Source: Brevundimonas pondensis (GTDB lineage: Bacteria > Pseudomonadota > Alphaproteobacteria > Caulobacterales > Caulobacteraceae). Taken from it: a stretch of 64,000 nucleotides of DNA. The translations under genes and the position numbers were made by a program. The stretch covers positions 124,001 to 188,000 of the forward strand of contig NZ_CP062006.1 in assembly GCF_017487345.1 (NCBI RefSeq), read 5' to 3'. The notes under the pieces are model-generated. The model worked only from the letters and a program-made list of their open reading frames with translations, was not told the origin of the DNA and did no database searches. Position 1 is the first letter of the stretch, and the number at the start of each line of letters is the position of its first letter. Shown here piece by piece: positions 27,721 to 35,534 of the stretch.

Positions 27721-29064
27721 ATGCGTATCCAAACCCTTCTCGCGGGCGCTGTCGCAGCGCTCGCCCTCGTCGGTCCCGCAGCGGCCCAGGACGTCGCCAT
27801 CACCGGCGGCCGCGTCCTGACCGGAACCTCGGTGATCGAGAACGGCACGGTCGTCGTGCGCAACGGCCGGGTCGTCTCGGTCGGGACCGGCGCAGCCCCG
27901 GCCGGGCTGCGCACCATCGACGCGCGCGGCCAGATTGTGACGCCGGGCTTCGTCGCCGTGGACTCCGGTCTCGGCGGTTCGGAAGTCGGCTCGGTGCGGG
28001 GCTCCAACGACCTGTCGAACAGCGCTAACACCCTGAGCGCGGCTTTCGACCTATCCTATGGCCTGGACCCCTGGTCCTTCACCCTGCCGGTCGCTCGCCT
28101 CGGCGGCGTCACCCGCGCCGTGGTCACGCCCCAGCACGCGGGCTCGGGCGGCGGCCACAGCCATGACGACAGCGATTTCGCCGGGGCCGGTCACGGCGGC
28201 TTCCAGTCGCCGGGCCTGTTCGCCGGTCAGGCCGCTGTCATCAAGCTGGGCGGCGCCGACATTCTGGTGAAGCCGCGCGTGGCCATGGTCGCCCCCTTCG
28301 GCGAGGCCGGCAAGGGCGTCGCCGGCGGCGCGCGCGGGGCCGAGTTCGTCCTGTTCAAGGAGACCCTGGCCGAGGTCCGCCTCTATGCCCGCAACAAGGC
28401 CGCCTATGACCGGGCCGCGCTTCGCGACCTGTCGCTGTCGCGTGCAGACCTCGAGGCCCTGATCCCGGTGGCCAACGGCACGATGCCGCTGATCGTCACC
28501 GTCAACCGGGCGTCGGACATCCAGCAGGTCCTGCGCCTGGCGCGCGAAGAAGGGGTGAAGGTCATCCTCGACGGCGCCGCCGAAGGCTGGCTGGTCGCTG
28601 ACGAGATTGCGGCGGCTCGGGTTCCGGTCCTGCTGCACCCCCTGACCAACCTCCCGGGCAATTTCGAGATGCGGGCGGCGCGGTTGCAGAACGCGGCGGC
28701 GTTGAATGCGGCGGGCGTGGTCATCGCCATCAAGGGCAACGAAGGGGCGACCCATCGGGCCCGCGATATCCGCTACAACGCCGGCAACGCCGTCTCGCAC
28801 GGCCTGCCCTTCGCGGCGGCCATCCAGGCGATCACGGTCAATCCGGGCCGCATCTTCGGCTTCGACGGCCAGTTCGGCGAACTGAAGCCGGGCGCGGCCG
28901 GCGACGTCGTGGTCTGGTCCGGTGATCCGCTGGAGCCCCTGAGCCAACCCTCAGCCGTCTTCATCGACGGCGTCGAGCAGCCGCTGCAGGCCCGCAACCT
29001 GCTGCTGCGCGACCGTTACCGGACCGGCGGTGAAGGGGCTATGCCGCCTGCCTACCCGCAGTAG
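27721..29064 (+). CDS. Amidohydrolase paralogue lacking metal ligands
   Basis: Second member of a tandem pair, 447 residues, with a cleavable signal peptide (LLAGAVAALALVGPAAAQ) rather than a lipobox. The fold is readable (ITGGRVLTGTSVIENGTVVV at the start, ITVNPGRIFGFDGQFGELKPGAAGDVVVWSGDP at the end). Each ligand motif of the upstream gene is changed: DIHSHLG reads VAVDSGLG, NHCYRADEM reads VNRASDIQQ, HHAVEAY reads DGAAEGW and HSDDAE reads KGNEGATH. It is therefore probably not a metallohydrolase and may act as a structural partner of the upstream enzyme. It contains a His-rich loop, GGGHSHDDSD. Confidence 0.85.
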   Translation: MRIQTLLAGAVAALALVGPAAAQDVAITGGRVLTGTSVIENGTVVVRNGRVVSVGTGAAPAGLRTIDARGQIVTPGFVAVDSGLGGSEVGSVRGSNDLSNSANTLSAAFDLSYGLDPWSFTLPVARLGGVTRAVVTPQHAGSGGGHSHDDSDFAGAGHGGFQSPGLFAGQAAVIKLGGADILVKPRVAMVAPFGEAGKGVAGGARGAEFVLFKETLAEVRLYARNKAAYDRAALRDLSLSRADLEALIPVANGTMPLIVTVNRASDIQQVLRLAREEGVKVILDGAAEGWLVADEIAAARVPVLLHPLTNLPGNFEMRAARLQNAAALNAAGVVIAIKGNEGATHRARDIRYNAGNAVSHGLPFAAAIQAITVNPGRIFGFDGQFGELKPGAAGDVVVWSGDPLEPLSQPSAVFIDGVEQPLQARNLLLRDRYRTGGEGAMPPAYPQ

Positions 29065-29086
29065 GAGAGACGTCTTCGGGTACAAA

Positions 29087-29117
29087 AGAGCGCCGCGGCT
29101 TCCAGCCGCGGCGCTCT
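29087..29117. terminator. Bidirectional terminator between amidohydrolase and lpdA
   Basis: Perfect 14-bp stem (29087-29100 with 29104-29117) with a three-base loop. A T-rich tail follows on the plus strand (TCGTTTT) and four T follow on the minus strand, so it can end both converging transcripts. Confidence 0.85.
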
Positions 29118-29166
29118 TCGTTTTCGCCTCGGGCCTTCAGATCGCGAAGGCCTGTGCATCGAGACG

Positions 29167-30561
29167 TCAGATGTGAATCGCGTGCCCAAGCGCGCGCAGG
29201 CTGGCCTCGTGGAAGGCTTCGCCGAGGGTCGGGTGGACGTGGATGACGCCCGCCACGTCTTCCAGCACGGCGCCCATCTCCAGCATCTGGGCGAAGCTGT
29301 TGGACATCTCGGACACGTGCTGGCCGACGGCCTGGATGCCGAGGATGCGGTGGTCGGTCTTGGAGGCGATGACGCGGACGAAGCCGCCGTCCTCGCCGGC
29401 CTCGATGGCCAGGGCGCGACCGATGGCGGCGAAGGGGAAGACGGCCTGGATCACGTCGTCGCGGCCCTTGACGTCGTCGACGCCCAGACCGGCCGAGACG
29501 ATTTCCGGCTCGGTGAAGCAGACGGCGGCGATGGTGACCGGATCGAAGACGCGATCATGACCGGCGATGATTTCAGCGACCACCTCGCCCTGGGCCGAGC
29601 CCTTGTGCGCCAGCATGGGTTCGCCGGTCAGGTCGCCGACGGCCCAGACGTTCTTCATGCTGGTGGCGCAGCGCTGGTCGATCTTCACGAAGGGGCCGTC
29701 CATGGCCACGCCCATGGTCTCCAGACCCCAGCCCTTGGTGCGCGGACGACGGCCGACGGTGACCAGCACCTTGTCGGCGTCCAGCTGCATCGGATTGCCG
29801 TCCTTGTCGGTGACGTTCAGTTTTCCGTCCCCGAAACCGCCCGCGCGGGCGCCGAGGAACAGCTCGACGCCGTGCTTTTCCAGCCACTTCTGCACCGGGT
29901 CGGTCAGGGCCTTGTCGTAGAGCGGCAGCAGGCGATCGGCCATCTCGACGATGGCCACCTCGGCGCCCAGCTTGCGGAAGGCGATGCCCAGTTCCAGGCC
30001 GATATAGCCGCCGCCGACGACGACCAGCTTCTTGGGCACTTCCGGCAGGCTCAGGGCCTCGGTGGACGAGATCACGTCGCCGCCGAAGGGCAGGAAGGGC
30101 AGTTCGACCGGCTCCGACCCGGTGGCCAGGATGACGTGTTCGGCGGTGATGCGGATGTCGCCGTCGTCGGTTTTGACGGTGCAGGTCTTGGCGTCCGAGA
30201 ACTCGGCCCAGCCCTTGATGACCTTGACCTTGGCCTTCTTCAGCAGGGCGGCGACGCCGGCGTTCAGCTTGCTGACGATGCCGTCCTTCCACGCGACCGT
30301 CTTGGACAGGTCGATGGCCGGGGTCGAGGCCGTGATGCCCAGGGTGCCATCGCCGGCGGCCTTCAGCACCGTCTCATACTTGCCCGCGGCGTGGATGATG
30401 GCCTTGGACGGAATGCAGCCGACGTTCAGGCAGGTGCCGCCGAGACCGGGGGACGCGTCCACCAGCACGGTCTCCAAGCCGAGTTGGCCGCAACGGATCC
30501 CCGCCACATAGCCGCCGGTGCCGGCGCCGATGATCAGGACTTTGGTTTTCAGGGTCTGCAT
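29167..30561 (-). CDS. lpdA: Dihydrolipoyl dehydrogenase (E3)
   Basis: FAD enzyme that reoxidises the lipoyl groups of 2-oxoacid dehydrogenase complexes with NAD. The 464-residue protein has the N-terminal FAD motif IIGAGTGGYVAG, the redox disulfide GGTCLNVGCIPSK (Cys44 and Cys49), an NAD motif VVGGGYIGLELG and the C-terminal HVHPTLGEAFHEA with the catalytic His-Glu. It reads in the same direction as bkdABC and is probably the E3 of that complex. A REP-bracketed GIY-YIG gene of about 400 bases separates it from bkdC. Confidence 0.96.
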   Translation of the reverse strand: MQTLKTKVLIIGAGTGGYVAGIRCGQLGLETVLVDASPGLGGTCLNVGCIPSKAIIHAAGKYETVLKAAGDGTLGITASTPAIDLSKTVAWKDGIVSKLNAGVAALLKKAKVKVIKGWAEFSDAKTCTVKTDDGDIRITAEHVILATGSEPVELPFLPFGGDVISSTEALSLPEVPKKLVVVGGGYIGLELGIAFRKLGAEVAIVEMADRLLPLYDKALTDPVQKWLEKHGVELFLGARAGGFGDGKLNVTDKDGNPMQLDADKVLVTVGRRPRTKGWGLETMGVAMDGPFVKIDQRCATSMKNVWAVGDLTGEPMLAHKGSAQGEVVAEIIAGHDRVFDPVTIAAVCFTEPEIVSAGLGVDDVKGRDDVIQAVFPFAAIGRALAIEAGEDGGFVRVIASKTDHRILGIQAVGQHVSEMSNSFAQMLEMGAVLEDVAGVIHVHPTLGEAFHEASLRALGHAIHI

Positions 30562-30572
30562 GATCCGAACAA

Positions 30573-30614
30573 CTTCCGCTCATCCCCGCGGAGGCGGGGA
30601 CCCAGGTTTTAGCT
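30573..30614. repeat. REP-like repeat, left copy
   Basis: A 42-base element containing the palindrome CCCCGCGGAGGCGGGG. It is an inverted copy of 30914-30955 with one mismatch. It ends inside the stop codon of the extended GIY-YIG reading frame and lies 12 bases upstream of lpdA. Confidence 0.85.
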
Positions 30615-30900
30615 AGGCGCTCAGCGTCTCGACGAGATCGCGCCAGCCGGGGTTCATTTCTTCAATCAGCCGCAGTTTCCACTGACGGTTTCACTTCTTG
30701 ATCTGCCGCTCCCGTCGAAACGCCGCCTCGCGGGTTTCGTGGGTTTCGAACCAGACCAGTCTTTCGACGTCGTGCTCGGCGGTGAACTTGGACCCCGCCC
30801 CTTCCTTGTGCTGCCAGGCGCGCAGACCGATGTCGTCCGTCGAGCCCGTATAGAGCGTCCCATTCCGTCGGCTGGCCATGATGTAGGTGAAGAAGGCCAA
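30613..30900 (-). pseudogene. GIY-YIG nuclease gene with in-frame TGA
   Basis: GIY-YIG superfamily endonuclease domain, UvrC-like N-terminal type. The ATG at 30900 opens FFTYIMASRRNGTLYTGSTDD, the GIY-YIG strand pair, followed by the Arg helix (GLRAWQHKEG), VWFETHETREAAFRRERQIKK. A TGA at 30691-30693 then stops the frame after 69 codons. Without a frame change the sequence continues with the normal family C-terminus (QWKLRLIEEMNPGW) to a TAG at 30613. The position of the TGA is where relatives have Trp, so TGG to TGA is the simplest explanation. It may still yield a short protein or be read through. The pair of inverted REP copies encloses it tightly. Confidence 0.85.
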
Positions 30901-30913
30901 GGGCGGGGTCCGA

Positions 30914-30955
30914 AGCTAAAGCCTGGGTCCCCGCCTCCGCGGGGATGAGCGGAAG
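30914..30955. repeat. REP-like repeat, right copy
   Basis: Inverted partner of 30573-30614, 41 of 42 bases matching. It lies 13 bases upstream of the GIY-YIG start and 14 bases past the bkdC stop, so the unit fills the gap between bkdC and lpdA. Confidence 0.85.
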
Positions 30956-30969
30956 GAAGGTGCTGGGTT

Positions 30970-32616
30970 TTAGTTCATCCAGAGCGTGGCCGGGTTCTCC
31001 AGCAACCCCTTGATGCGCTGCACGAAGACCGCTGCGTCATGCCCGTCGACGATGCGGTGATCGAAGCTGGAGGACAGGTTCATCATCTTGCGAACGACCA
31101 TCTGGCCGTCCTTGACCACCACGCGTTCGGCGATCTTGTTCGGGCCGACGATGGCGACCTCGGGGTGGTTGATGATGGGCGTGTGAACCACGCCGCCCAG
31201 CGTTCCCAGCGAGGTGATGGTGATGGTCGAGCCCGACAGCTCCTCGCGCTTGGCGCTGCCGTCCTTGGCGGCGCCCGAGACGCGGGCGATTTCCAGGGCG
31301 GTGGCGTAGGGGTCCAGCGCCTCGGCGTGGCGGACGACCGGGACCATCAGGCCGTTCGGCGTCTGGGCGGCGATGCCCAGATGGACCGGGGCGTGCTGGG
31401 TCAGGACGCCGGCCTCGTCGTCATAGGTGGCGTTGATCTGCGGCTGATCGCGCAGGGCCACGACGATGGCGCGGGCGATGAAGGGCAGGACGTTCAGCTT
31501 GGGCTGGTCCTTGGCCTTGGTGGCGTTCAGGTGGGCGCGCAGCTCTTCCACCGCCGTCATGTCGATTTCCTCGACATAGGTGATGTGCGGAATGCGACGC
31601 ACGCTCTCGGCCATCTTCTCCGCGATTTTGCGGCGCAGGCCGATGATCTTGACCTCGGTGGTCCCTTCGGCGCGGGCGTAGGTCGAGGAAGCCGTTCCGC
31701 CAGTCGCGGCGGGCAGCGAGCCCCCGCGCGCGACGAAGGCGTCCAGGTCGGCGTGTTCGATGCGGCCGGCGGGGCCGCTGCCCGGCACGAAGACCAGGTC
31801 GATCCCCAGATCGCGAGCACGATTACGCACGGCGGGCGAGGCCAGGGGGCGCTCGCCCGGCTGACGGCCGGTCAGGGCGGGGACGGGCTTGGCCTCGGCC
31901 TTGGGCGCGACCGGAGCCGTCTTGGCGACTGGCGCAGGCGCGGCCTTCTCGGCCTTGGCGACGGGGGCCGCAGCAGCAGCCGGGGCGGCGGCGACATTGC
32001 CCGCGCCCTCGACCTTGAAGCTGACCAGGGGCCCGCCGACGGCGATCTGCTGGCCCGCGTCGCCGTGCAGGGCGACGACCACGCCGTTGATCGGGCTGGT
32101 GATCTCGACCGTGGCCTTGTCGGTCATGATGTCGGCGAGGATCTGGTCTTCCTCGACCGCGTCGCCGACCTTGACGTGCCAGCCGACCAGCTCGGCCTCG
32201 GCCGTGCCTTCACCCACGTCGGGCAGCTTGAAGACGTAGTTGGCGCCGGCGACGGCGCCGACCGGCGCGGGGGAAACCGGGGCGGCCTCAGCTTTCGGCG
32301 CTTCAGCGACGACCGGGGCCGGCTCGGGCTTGGCGGCCGCAGTAACAGGCTCGGCGTCAGACGCATTGCCCGCGCCCTCGACCTCGAACTCGACCAGGGG
32401 ACCGCGCTCCGGCACCATTTCGCCGGCCTGGCCGTGGATGGCCGTGACCTTGCCGCTGACCGGGGCGGTGATTTCCACCGTGGCCTTGTCGGTCATGACG
32501 TCGGCGACGATCTGGTCTTCCTCGACCATGTCGCCGACCGCGACGTGCCAGGCGACCAGTTCGGCCTCGGCGGTGCCTTCGCCCACGTCGGGCAGCTTGA
32601 AGACGAAACGACCCAT
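30970..32616 (-). CDS. bkdC: Branched-chain 2-oxoacid dehydrogenase E2 (dihydrolipoyl acyltransferase)
   Basis: Core acyltransferase of the branched-chain keto-acid dehydrogenase complex. The 548 residues contain two N-terminal lipoyl domains (each with VGEGTAEAE and TDKATVEIT, lipoyl lysines at about residues 44 and 167) joined by Ala/Pro-rich linkers. Then come a peripheral subunit-binding domain (ASPAVRNRARDLGIDLVFV) and the catalytic domain ending in FDHRIVDGHDAAVFV, with His and Asp of HxxxDG. Two lipoyl domains are unusual but known in this family. The start is one base from the bkdB stop, so translation is probably coupled. Confidence 0.94.
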   Translation of the reverse strand: MGRFVFKLPDVGEGTAEAELVAWHVAVGDMVEEDQIVADVMTDKATVEITAPVSGKVTAIHGQAGEMVPERGPLVEFEVEGAGNASDAEPVTAAAKPEPAPVVAEAPKAEAAPVSPAPVGAVAGANYVFKLPDVGEGTAEAELVGWHVKVGDAVEEDQILADIMTDKATVEITSPINGVVVALHGDAGQQIAVGGPLVSFKVEGAGNVAAAPAAAAAPVAKAEKAAPAPVAKTAPVAPKAEAKPVPALTGRQPGERPLASPAVRNRARDLGIDLVFVPGSGPAGRIEHADLDAFVARGGSLPAATGGTASSTYARAEGTTEVKIIGLRRKIAEKMAESVRRIPHITYVEEIDMTAVEELRAHLNATKAKDQPKLNVLPFIARAIVVALRDQPQINATYDDEAGVLTQHAPVHLGIAAQTPNGLMVPVVRHAEALDPYATALEIARVSGAAKDGSAKREELSGSTITITSLGTLGGVVHTPIINHPEVAIVGPNKIAERVVVKDGQMVVRKMMNLSSSFDHRIVDGHDAAVFVQRIKGLLENPATLWMN

Positions 32617-32617
32617 C

Positions 32618-33643
32618 TTAACGGCCTCCCGACATGACGGCTTTCAGGGCGTCGGCCACGCGTTGCGGGCCGGGGAAGTATTCCCATTCGAAGGCGTGTG
32701 GATAGGGGGTGTCCCAGCCGGTCACGCGCGCGATGGGGGCCTCCAGATGATAGAAGCAGCGCTCCTGAACCAGGGCCGACAGCTCGCCGCCGAAGCCCGA
32801 GGTCTTGGGCGCCTCGTGCACGATGACGCAGCGGCCGGTCTTCTTGACCGAGGCTTCGATGGTCTCGATGTCCAGCGGCACCAGGGTCCGCAGGTCGATG
32901 ACCTCGGCGTCCACGCCGGCGTGCTCGGCGCCGGCAAGCGCCACCCAGACCATGGTGCCATAGGCCAGGATGGTGACGTCCGAACCTTCGCGCATGACGC
33001 GGGCCTTGCCGATGGGCTCGACGTACTTGCCGGTCGGGACCTGGGCCAGTTCCTGCGTCTTCCACGGCGAAACCGGCTTTTCATGCCAGCCGTCGAAGGG
33101 GCCGTTGTAGAGACGTTTGGGCTCGAAGAAGACGACGGGATCGTCGTCCTCGATGGCCGCGGTCAGCAGGCCCTTGGCGTCATAGGGGTTGGACGGAATG
33201 ACGACCTTCAGACCCGCGATGTGGGTGAACAGGCTTTCCGGCGACTGGCTGTGCGTCTGGCCGCCGAAGATGCCGCCGCCGTAGGGGCTGCGGATGGTGA
33301 TCGGCGAGGTGAACTGACCGCCCGAGCGGTAGCGCATCTTGGCCGCTTCCGAGACGATCTGGTCATAGGCCGGATAGATGTAGTCGGCGAACTGGATCTC
33401 GACGACGGGGCGCAGGCCATAGGCGCCCATGCCGATGGCGGCGGCGACGATGCCGCATTCCGAAATCGGGGCGTCGAAGCTGCGGGTCAGGCCGTGCTTC
33501 TGCTGCAGCTGGTCGGTGACGCGGAAGACGCCGCCGAAATAGCCCGCGTCCTCGCCGAACGACAGGACGTTCGGGTCCTCGGCCATCTTGGTGTCGATGG
33601 CCGAGTTGAGGGCCTGAATCATGTTCATGGGGGCAGTGGTCAT
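32618..33643 (-). CDS. bkdB: Branched-chain 2-oxoacid dehydrogenase E1 beta subunit
   Basis: Beta subunit of the thiamine-diphosphate-dependent E1 that decarboxylates 2-oxo derivatives of Leu, Ile and Val. The 341-residue protein reads MIQALNSAIDTKMAEDPNVL and GEDAGYFGGVFRVT, followed by PISECGIVAAAIGMGAYGLRPVVEIQFADYI, SGGQFTSPITIRSPYGGGIFGGQTHSQSPES and DLRTLVPLD, all standard for E1-beta. bkdA ends two bases upstream and bkdC begins one base downstream, so the three form a tight operon. Confidence 0.95.
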   Translation of the reverse strand: MTTAPMNMIQALNSAIDTKMAEDPNVLSFGEDAGYFGGVFRVTDQLQQKHGLTRSFDAPISECGIVAAAIGMGAYGLRPVVEIQFADYIYPAYDQIVSEAAKMRYRSGGQFTSPITIRSPYGGGIFGGQTHSQSPESLFTHIAGLKVVIPSNPYDAKGLLTAAIEDDDPVVFFEPKRLYNGPFDGWHEKPVSPWKTQELAQVPTGKYVEPIGKARVMREGSDVTILAYGTMVWVALAGAEHAGVDAEVIDLRTLVPLDIETIEASVKKTGRCVIVHEAPKTSGFGGELSALVQERCFYHLEAPIARVTGWDTPYPHAFEWEYFPGPQRVADALKAVMSGGR

Positions 33644-33645
33644 GG

Positions 33646-34878
33646 TCAGACTCCGACCTCACGGCGCTGTTCGACCAGGCGCCAGTCCTCGGTCGCATAG
33701 ACCTCTTCAAACATGGTCTTCACGCTGGGGCGCGATTGGCCGAGCGTGCCGATGGCCTCGGATTCCTTGCCGGCGGCGCGGACCTGTTCGACAGCGTCCT
33801 TCTCGGCTTCCACCTGCAGCTCGTCCGACCATTCGCCGAGGACGATCAGGTGCTGCTTCAGGCGCTCGATCGGGTCGCCCAGCGGCCACTTCTCATGCTC
33901 GTCGCCGGGGCGATAGCGGCTGGGGTCGTCCGAGGTCGAGTGCGGGGCGCCGCGATAGGTGAACAGTTCGATCACCGTCGCGCCCTGGTTGGTGCGCGCG
34001 CGCTCCTCGGCCCACTGGGTCGCGGCCCAGACAGCCAGGAAATCGTTGCCGTCCACCCGCAGGGCCGGTAGGCCGTAGCCGATGGCCTTGGCGGCGAAGG
34101 TGGTCTCCAGACCGCCCGCAATGCCCATGAAGGACGAGATGGCCCACTGGTTGTTGACCACGTTCAGGATGACCGGGGCGCGGTAAACGGCGGCGAAGGT
34201 CAGGGCGTTGTGGAAGTCGCCTTCCGCCGTGGCGCCGTCGCCGATCCAGCTGATGGCGATCTTGTCGTCGCCCTTGTAGGCGCTGGCCATGGCCCAGCCC
34301 ACGGCCTGCGGCACCTGGGTGCCCAGGTTGCCCGAGATGGTGAAGAAGCCATAGTCCTTGGCCGAATACATGATCGGCAGCTGGCGGCCTTTGATCGGGT
34401 CTTCGGCGTTGGAATAGATCTGGTTCATCATCGACGCGAGCGGATAGCCGCGTGCGATCAGAAGCCCCTGCTGGCGATAGGTGGGGAAGCCCATGTCCTC
34501 GCGGCTCAGGATCATCCCTTGAGCGACCGCGATGGCCTCCTCGCCGGTGCACTTCATATAGAAGCTGGTCTTGCCCTGGCGGTGGGCGCGGTGCATCCGC
34601 TCGTCGAAGGCGCGGGTCAGGATCATGGCCTTCAGGCCGCGACGCAGGACCTCGGGGTCCAGCTTGGGATCCCAGGGACCGACGGCCTGGCCCTCGTCGT
34701 CCAGAACGCGCACCAGACGGAAGGCGTGGTCGCGCATCTCATAGGGGGCGGTCGAGACCTCCGGGCGGCTGACGGCGCCGGCGGGGTCGAACTGCAGGTG
34801 GCTGAAATCAGGCGCGTCGCCCGGACGTCCCGAAGGCTCCGGTACGCGCAGCGACAGGGTGGGGGTGTTCTTCATCAT
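33646..34878 (-). CDS. bkdA: Branched-chain 2-oxoacid dehydrogenase E1 alpha subunit
   Basis: Thiamine-diphosphate-binding alpha subunit. The motif GDGATAEGDFHNALTFAAVYRAPVILNVVNNQ is complete, preceded by FYMKCTGEEAIAVAQG and PTYRQQG and followed by the phospho-loop-like YRGAPHSTSDDPSRYRPGDE. I chose the ATG at 34878 (410 residues, the usual length), with GGACGGGAC just upstream; the frame is open to 34971 but the extra residues would cover the operator region. It is the first gene of the leftward bkd operon and is divergent from the Lrp-type regulator. Confidence 0.93.
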   Translation of the reverse strand: MMKNTPTLSLRVPEPSGRPGDAPDFSHLQFDPAGAVSRPEVSTAPYEMRDHAFRLVRVLDDEGQAVGPWDPKLDPEVLRRGLKAMILTRAFDERMHRAHRQGKTSFYMKCTGEEAIAVAQGMILSREDMGFPTYRQQGLLIARGYPLASMMNQIYSNAEDPIKGRQLPIMYSAKDYGFFTISGNLGTQVPQAVGWAMASAYKGDDKIAISWIGDGATAEGDFHNALTFAAVYRAPVILNVVNNQWAISSFMGIAGGLETTFAAKAIGYGLPALRVDGNDFLAVWAATQWAEERARTNQGATVIELFTYRGAPHSTSDDPSRYRPGDEHEKWPLGDPIERLKQHLIVLGEWSDELQVEAEKDAVEQVRAAGKESEAIGTLGQSRPSVKTMFEEVYATEDWRLVEQRREVGV

Positions 34879-34967
34879 GCGTCCCGTCCGGTTGATCCGT
34901 CCGCGTTTCCTCTGGGAAGAGGGCATAGCATGGCGCGTGTCTGTTGGCTTTCCTAAAAATACCCTTG

Positions 34968-34983
34968 CCAAATGCCGATTTGG
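34968..34983. promoter_or_regulatory. Palindromic Lrp-type operator 1
   Basis: CCAAAT-GCCG-ATTTGG is a perfect palindrome with six-base arms, in the divergent region between bkdA and the Lrp-family gene. It is nested in a wider A/T-rich inverted repeat (AAAATACC to GGTATTTT). Confidence 0.7.
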
Positions 34984-34998
34984 GGTATTTTATTGCGT

Positions 34999-35012
34999 CA
35001 AATCCCCATTTG
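34999..35012. promoter_or_regulatory. Palindromic Lrp-type operator 2
   Basis: CAAAT-CCCC-ATTTG, the same AAAT-N4-ATTT core as operator 1, centred exactly 30 bases from it, about three helical turns. Paired sites on one face of the helix are typical of Lrp/AsnC oligomers. It ends directly at the ribosome-binding site of the regulator gene, which suggests autoregulation. Confidence 0.7.
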
Positions 35013-35023
35013 GAGAAACGCAT

Positions 35024-35512
35024 TTGGCCGACGAACTTGATCCTATCGACGCCCGCATCCTCGACATCCTGCAGCAGGACGCCGGCCTGTCGGTCGCCGA
35101 GGTCGCCGATCGCGTGGGCCTGTCGGCCTCGCCGTGCTGGCGCCGGATCAAGAGACTGGAGGACTCTGGCCTGATACGCAAGCGGGTCACGCTTCTGGAC
35201 GCCGGTCTGCTGGGGCTGGACTTCGAAGTCTACGCCATCGTCAAGCTGAGCCTGCCGTCGCGCGAGAACCTCGACATCTTCGAAAAGGCCGTGTCCGAAT
35301 GGCCGGAAGTGGTGCAGTGCGCCACCATCACGGGGCGCGAGGACTATGTCCTGCGGATCATCACCTCGGACATGCACGCCTTCGACCAGTTCCTGCGCGA
35401 CAAGCTGCTGACCCTGGGCATCGTCTCCGACTGCGCCAGCCATATCGTCACGCGCGGCGTGAAGAACGTCACCACCCTGCCTCTGGGCATCATCACGCCG
35501 CACGTCGGCTAA
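35024..35512 (+). CDS. bkdR: Lrp/AsnC family regulator of the bkd operon
   Basis: A 162-residue regulator. It starts at a TTG (35024) with TGGAGAAA eight bases before, reading LADELDPIDARILDILQQDAG. The winged helix-turn-helix (LSVAEVADRVGLSASPCWRRIKRLEDSGLI) and the C-terminal RAM domain (EVVQCATITGREDYVLRIITSDMHAFDQFL) are complete. Divergent placement from bkdABC and the paired palindromes support control of that operon by branched-chain amino acids or their keto-acids, as for BkdR elsewhere. The pirin gene follows after 22 bases. Confidence 0.9.
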   Translation: MADELDPIDARILDILQQDAGLSVAEVADRVGLSASPCWRRIKRLEDSGLIRKRVTLLDAGLLGLDFEVYAIVKLSLPSRENLDIFEKAVSEWPEVVQCATITGREDYVLRIITSDMHAFDQFLRDKLLTLGIVSDCASHIVTRGVKNVTTLPLGIITPHVG

Positions 35513-35534
35513 ACGACAAGGCGAGGGGGCAGGC

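Noticed and set aside
29173..30612. Rightward 479-codon frame opposite lpdA
   Set aside because: Antisense artefact of codon bias; no family motif.
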